64,000 bases of DNA from Brachycybe producta (taxonomy: Eukaryota > Arthropoda > Diplopoda > Playtdesmida > Andrognathidae): positions 1,394,001-1,458,000 of the forward strand of contig JAUPFP010000041.1 of assembly GCA_036925085.1 (NCBI GenBank). Reading direction: 5' to 3'. Under the pieces are notes generated by a model. It saw nothing but the letters and a program-made list of their open reading frames with translations. It was not told the DNA's origin and ran no database searches. The position numbers and the translations under genes were made by a program. Positions 58,921-64,000 of the stretch are shown in pieces. Position 1 is the stretch's first letter, and each line of letters starts with the position of its first letter.

Positions 58921-61900
58921 TTAATCGACGCTAACAGAAATTGAGTCAACAGATAATACACCCAAACTTCGATCTTCGAATCCAACAAGAGCGTGCTCCT
59001 TATTTAGAGTTTCCACTGTTAACATTAACTGTTGTGGACAAGCACCCACAGAGTAGTCCGTCGACAACTGGTCAACTGAATCCACTTCACAAATGTTTTC
59101 ATTCGTTGTATTGTGTCTTTTCTCCTCTGGTGAAATAAACAAACTGGAAGAACACAAATGCAGTCCGTCGAGTTGCGACATGTCACTATCAGTTATAATA
59201 GATGTCTTTACGTCGTTGATGTCTACTACTGGCAAAGACACGAGTTCCGTTAGCAAATGATTCTTTGAAGAGTCGCTGGTGTCCGTGACAGTATGAATGT
59301 CCCGTATATTTATGACGTTGACATAAGGTGCAGAAAAACGATCCTGAAATAATTTCACTTTCAACGACTTTCCACGAAGTTTCCTGCGAAAAGCCGTTCG
59401 ACACTTGGAATCAAGATTTTGTTTGATTCGCTGCCACATAGTTTCAGTCAAGTCAAACTTATACACCAAGTGACCTGAAACAATAAGAAATGCTTTTCAG
59501 TAAATGCATGCTAATCTGAGTAATGAAACAACTAATCTATGCAAACACATCCTGTCAAACAGTGCTTACAAAACAATGTTAAATTTGTTATGTGCCAATT
59601 GAAATAAGACATTGTACGTTGTTTCTTCAATATCGGTAAATACCCTGCAGGTACAGTAGCTAACCAAGAATATAGGGGCATATAGAGTCCTAATTTAAAC
59701 CTATGAAAAACTGGAATGGCAGATTTAAAACATTTTTTCTAAAAAAAAACATTGTTTTGAATCGTTTAATGACCTGCTAGGTTTTCTCTTGTAACAGTGG
59801 TGCGGCATCACCTACAGTACACTCTGACATCACCTTGGATGTTATCTCTCGTTTCGATACTATGCCTGCCTGTCTCTTCTGTACACGTGTGAACAATGTT
59901 ACTCATGATGTAATGACATGTGACATCTTACCAGATGCATGGCCACCTGGAAGTAAGCTTAAAAGAAGGCAATTTGTAGCACTAAACTAGGAAATCTGAA
60001 TCTCTCAACGAGTAACATTCAATCTCTAGAAATTAACCATTATTCAATTTGTTATATAATTAAAGAAACATTTTTGTGATTTTGTGGTTAAAATGTATCA
60101 GTTTGTGTGACCATTGCATAACCTAGCTTAGGGCTCATCAATCCAGTTAATGGCCCAATGCTGGACACATAAAAATTGCCCAGATTTCTATCACTTTTTA
60201 TTGCTTGCCATAGAGAAACATGATTCATAAAAAGCATATGATTTGCATATTTTTGTGAGCCCTCAATGGATTGGCCAGTGGCTTACCATGTGACTGGATT
60301 GGCCAGTGGCTTACCATGTGACTGGATTGGCCAGTGGCTTACCATGTGACTGGATTGGCACATGTATAAGTTGCTGACCATCACCTGAGGACATCAGTTC
60401 CGTACTCAACTGTAGCCGGAGGCTTTGTTCGATAACCTACAGGTTCTTCTGGACCCAAATGCAGCCGGAGGCCCTGCCCAGTAAACCACATAGCTCTTCT
60501 CTATACTGGAGGCCGGAGGTTACATCCAATACGCTGTGGGGAGAAGATGAAGACTCCTCAAAAAACATTACGATACTTGAAAAGACATCGATTGACTGCC
60601 AAAAACTTAGCGTCGCTGCCCGCCGTCTCTTAAATATATACTGCACGCGTGTACTATAACAAGATCGGTTTTATTGTAGCAAGGGGTACACACTGCCGAC
60701 ATGCAATGAAAATAAAATCGACAGCCGCAATCCCCCATACTGCTTATGGGGTGTTTGTGGTTAAGAAGACTGCTGAGCAGGGGAACTGTCAATATCGTAT
60801 GCTTTACAAAATAGCAGAGGGTACATTTTAAAACAAATTTAAAAAATTTATTTTAAGGGTTCTTTTATAACCAACTAAACAAAAAAACGAAACCATAGTG
60901 ATTCATACATACATACATACATACATACTTCTATATATAAAGACGGATTACCCCAAAAACTTTTGAAGAAACTACGAAAAATAGGCATGGCGAAAACTAT
61001 CACTTTCTTAAATTTCACCCAAAAAAACCTATTCCCAAGTTATAATTACTCACATACACAATTAGCACATAGAGATGGTCCGTTTGAACGTATTTTTATT
61101 TGGTGTTCAGATCCTAAAGCTTAGCAAATTTGCTCGAGCAGTTTCGAAAGTGCGTCAGATCTTGGGAAATATTTATTAAAATCTAAAAGTAAAAACATAA
61201 TGGAGAATCCACTCAAACACTTGACCCATTCCTCACCCTTTATCTCGCATCAGAGTGCACATAGTGGAGTACTGACTCATGGACTTCCTTTAAAATAATT
61301 CAATTAAATTCAACTCAGTACACCGGTCTGCAATCAGCTCAAAAGCCATGTGGCAGGGGAGGATTGCTCCCAATCATAAATAACCGCCATTTAGACCAAT
61401 TGCCATTTGTCAAATTGGAAGAGAATTCCAGTCTAATAACATTAGGGGAAAAAAGACCAAAAATATGCATCAGTTCTAGCCAATAAATCTTTGAGTGTCT
61501 TTGAACGCCCTTGTCTACCTTTACGGAAATTTCTAGTTAATAAGCCATTAAGTGGGACAACATTCTCATCAGTCCGCAACCTTTCTAAAATGGCAAGGAT
61601 TTGCTCATTTGTTCTGGCTGCCAATGGTTCCCATGGTAGTTCCTGAAGCATTGAAGATACACTGTTGTTATACATGTATCTTCCTTTCACAAACCTTGCA
61701 GCGCTGGGCTGTATCATTTCTATTTCATATTTTACTTCATATCTAAATGGGTTCCAAATGGGAAAATAATATATTAATATAGGTCTAACGGTATAGGTCT
61801 AAAATGTTGAGGACTAAATGTCATTTCACTATACAATAGTTAAATTAACAGTTTAACACGTCACACACTGAGATTGAACTTCAAATCACCAATCCAAAGC

Positions 61901-62778
61901 CAAAAAACAAGTAACATTATACATAATGAGAGAGTGGAAGCTTTACTATAATGAGGTTCAGTGCATTAAGTGTTTGTTTAGAGGTTAGATAACAGAGATA
62001 TGTCACTCACTGCATAGGTTAACTATAGACTATGTTTTCTATGCTAACTGAACAAAAAAATCTGGAAAAGAAATCGTCCACGAATGCCAGCAAATCGAGT
62101 AATTAAAACAAACTTAATATGCTGATAGAACAAAGAAGACGTTTTTAACAAACAAAAAACGTAACAAAAGTGACTTACAGCGGATTCCATATATCAGGAG
62201 AGGATCCAATTGTTTCTTTCCGTGTTTACCTGTACCAGATATATTTGAACAAGCTTGTGTCTCACGATCAAAAAGGAAGTCCAAAAGTGTTAAAGCCATT
62301 TTTTCAGGTGTAACGATGTTGTTTATCACTTCCAAATTACTAAATTGTGAAAATAACAAATCTAGTCAATTTGTACAAATAGGTCAATCAAAAGATTAAT
62401 TCGCTAATTGTTTAACTAAAACAACGCTAAAAAAAGTTACACAAAGTAAAATACAACACAAAAAGTATTAGGAAAAAGCATTAGGCCTACAAAAACGTGA
62501 AAAGCACTGTACTATAAAATGAAGTAAAGTTTAGCCTATACAGAATGCTGTATCGGACCCTCCCTTTTAAGTTAGTATAAACTACATCCATGTTCACTCC
62601 CACATCTAACATTTTTACTATGCAAAAACGTAAGCGTTTTTGAATAGCAAGTTTTGTCTGAAGTTATGAGTTCAACTTAGACCAAAATAAATTGGTACTT
62701 ACGCTGGTGAAATAGCACAACGAACACGTTGTTCAAGATTATGTTCATCACCCAACCAAGAACCAGAAGGATAGTCCA
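58921..62778 (-). CDS. BANP: BANP-like BEN-domain DNA-binding protein (3' three exons; 5' part off right edge)
   Basis: Exons: 62703-62778, 62179-62339 and 58921-59474 (TAA at 58921-58923). These give 262 residues in view, with phases 2 and 1 matching. The first holds DYPSGSWLGDEHN and QRVRCAISPA. The second holds EKMALTLLDFLFDRE, then SNISGTGKHGKKQLDP and IYGIRC. The third opens HLVYKFDLTETMWQRIKQN, then DSKCRTAFRRKLRGKSLKVK. This is the BEN-domain region of vertebrate BANP (SMAR1) almost residue for residue, as I remember it. By family it binds DNA in the nucleus, in vertebrates at CGCG-containing promoter elements and matrix-attachment DNA. The remaining ~130 residues are disordered and acidic, with no motif I recognise. 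The CAP-Gly/HOIL-1 gene starts 1.9 kb downstream in the same orientation. The intron upstream of the first exon in view carries a ~195-bp tandem repeat (63077-63663). Confidence 0.9.
60267..60360. repeat. 28-bp tandem repeat, 3.3 units
   Basis: Unit TGGATTGGCCAGTGGCTTAC then CATGTGAC, copies identical. In the BANP intron. Confidence 0.9.
60902..60927. repeat. (CATA)n microsatellite
   Basis: About six CATA units. Confidence 0.85.
61290..61735 (-). mobile_element. LINE 3' end with ORF2 C-terminal remnant
   Basis: The minus frame at 61442-61717 reads SAARFVKGRYMYNNSVSSML, then LPWEPLAARTNEQ, then ARTDAYFWSFFP, the well-known closing segment of jockey/CR1/RTE-like reverse transcriptases. The 3' tail runs to about 61290. 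5'-truncated. In the BANP intron. Confidence 0.75.
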
Positions 62779-62905
62779 CTGTAAAAACAATATAAGTACA
62801 AATTAATCGTAACATGAAGGCAGAAACCAAAATAAGTCCTGCATACAAATATAGCCTTCTAAAACTCCCCCCCCCCATATTCAAGTCACATTATGTAATT
62901 AATGA

Positions 62906-62960
62906 TTAAGAGCCTAGGTACACCGCCATCTTGTTGTTTTGAGCAGACGACAACGAGACA
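62906..62960. mobile_element. AGCC-family TTAA head, short fragment
   Basis: TTAAGAGCCTAGGTACACCG, like the head at 49002; the rest is not recognisable. Confidence 0.35.
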
Positions 62961-63076
62961 AATGAGTGTTCTTATATGGTGTTACTAAAACTGAAAGAAA
63001 TCGCCTCACAATCGCTCAATTAAAATACAGTAAAGCGCAAAATGCAATAAAAAGTATTGTTCTTCACGTGCTCGAT

Positions 63077-63663
63077 TTATATAATTTTTGAAAAGGTCCT
63101 TCTATTTTTAAACAAGGTTCAAAAGTCGTTCGTTTTTTCAACCCCATGTTAAATCCCATAGGATCAAAAACCGTCCCACAAACATTTGAAAAACTCTCGT
63201 TAAAACAATTTAGAACAATAACAAAATAATTAGCACATACATTCATGTATTGGCTTCACGATGTTTCCTTTTTATAAATTTTAAAAAGGTCCTTCTATTT
63301 TTTAATAACGTTTAAAATCGTACGTTTTTTAACTCCATGTTAAGTCCCATAGGAGCAAAACACCGTCCCACAAACGTTAGAAGAACTCCCATTAAAATGA
63401 TTTAGAACAACCAAAAAAAATTAGCACGTACTTACACGTGTTTATTGCCTTCAGGATTATTCCTTTTTATAAATTTTAAAAGGGCTTTCTATTTTTAAAT
63501 AACATTTAAAATCTTACGTTTTTTAACTCCATGTTAATTCCCATAGGACCAAAAAAACCGTCACCAAACATTTGAAGAACTCCCATTAAAAGCGACTTAG
63601 AACAATCACACAAAAATTAGCACGTGTATTAATCTACTGGCTTCACGATGTTTTCTTTTTATA
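63077..63663. repeat. ~195-bp tandem repeat, 3 units
   Basis: Units begin near 63077, 63271 and 63466. Each carries AAAGGTCCTTCTATTTTT (or a close variant), AACTCCATGTTAA, CCCATAGGA, ACCGTC and TTAGCAC, and ends GGCTTCACGATGTTT-like. Copies differ by scattered substitutions. In an intron of the BANP-like gene. Confidence 0.8.
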
Positions 63664-64000
63664 AGATAAGCACGCGAAATTATTTTTCTATTAATTATTA
63701 TGTGACTTCGAACCGGGAACAAAAACGTTAAAAAACCGTTTTTCAATCAACAACGATCGCAGCGCCTACATTCGGAGAAATTTCGAATTAAACGATGTAT
63801 CTAGCCTCTTAAACAAACAGTAAAAGGTTTGCACCAAAAGTACTATAGTTTATAACAGTAAACATAACATGTTTGATGTACTTGATTTAAGTAGTGATGC
63901 CATGGGTATTTTTGATAACTGTTATTTTATATTGAGAATTATGTACAGGCCCAGTTTAACACTTTTGGGGGCCCATGTGCCAAGTAGAAACTGGGCGTCC

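Overview
Eukaryotic, AT-rich, repeat-dense DNA that fits an arthropod with a fairly large genome. It has small exons with GT/AG junctions and long introns, a secreted group-7-allergen-like gene (a family known mainly from arthropods), and many short non-autonomous DNA transposons. I cannot name the species. All five genes I can build lie on the minus strand, and every internal junction used keeps codon phase.

Right to left, which is the direction of transcription: (1) 62778-58921, the last three exons of a BANP-like BEN-domain DNA-binding protein, with its 5' part off the right edge. (2) 57018-29608, a 14-exon gene whose 5685-nt coding sequence closes exactly (1894 residues). It joins an N-terminal CYLD-like CAP-Gly domain and a disordered ~1.2-kb-residue region, mostly one 3.6-kb exon, to a complete HOIL-1/RBCK1 module: tethering helices, UBL, NZF and RING1-IBR-RING2 with the catalytic Cys. 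This fusion is the most interesting object in the window. (3) 20878-14257, a five-exon secreted group-7-allergen-like (BPI/LBP-fold) protein. (4) 11850-8581, a complete seven-exon secreted alpha-carbonic anhydrase. (5) 2176 to beyond the left edge, the first four exons of a second alpha-carbonic anhydrase with the same intron phases, so a tandem duplicate.

Introns and intergenic DNA are filled with repeats: TTAA-bounded palindromic elements, hAT-type elements with 8-bp target duplications, a pogo-like element, foldbacks, a family with a GACGGG hairpin at its head that sits beside AT microsatellites, LINE 3' fragments, two solo LTR-like fossils (one nested in another repeat), a 15-bp minisatellite, a 28-bp tandem repeat and a ~195-bp tandem repeat. 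I saw no rRNA, convincing tRNA or CRISPR array.

The genes do not form one pathway. HOIL-1-type ligases and CYLD-type CAP-Gly domains both belong to linear/ester ubiquitin signalling, so their union in one polypeptide is functionally suggestive.
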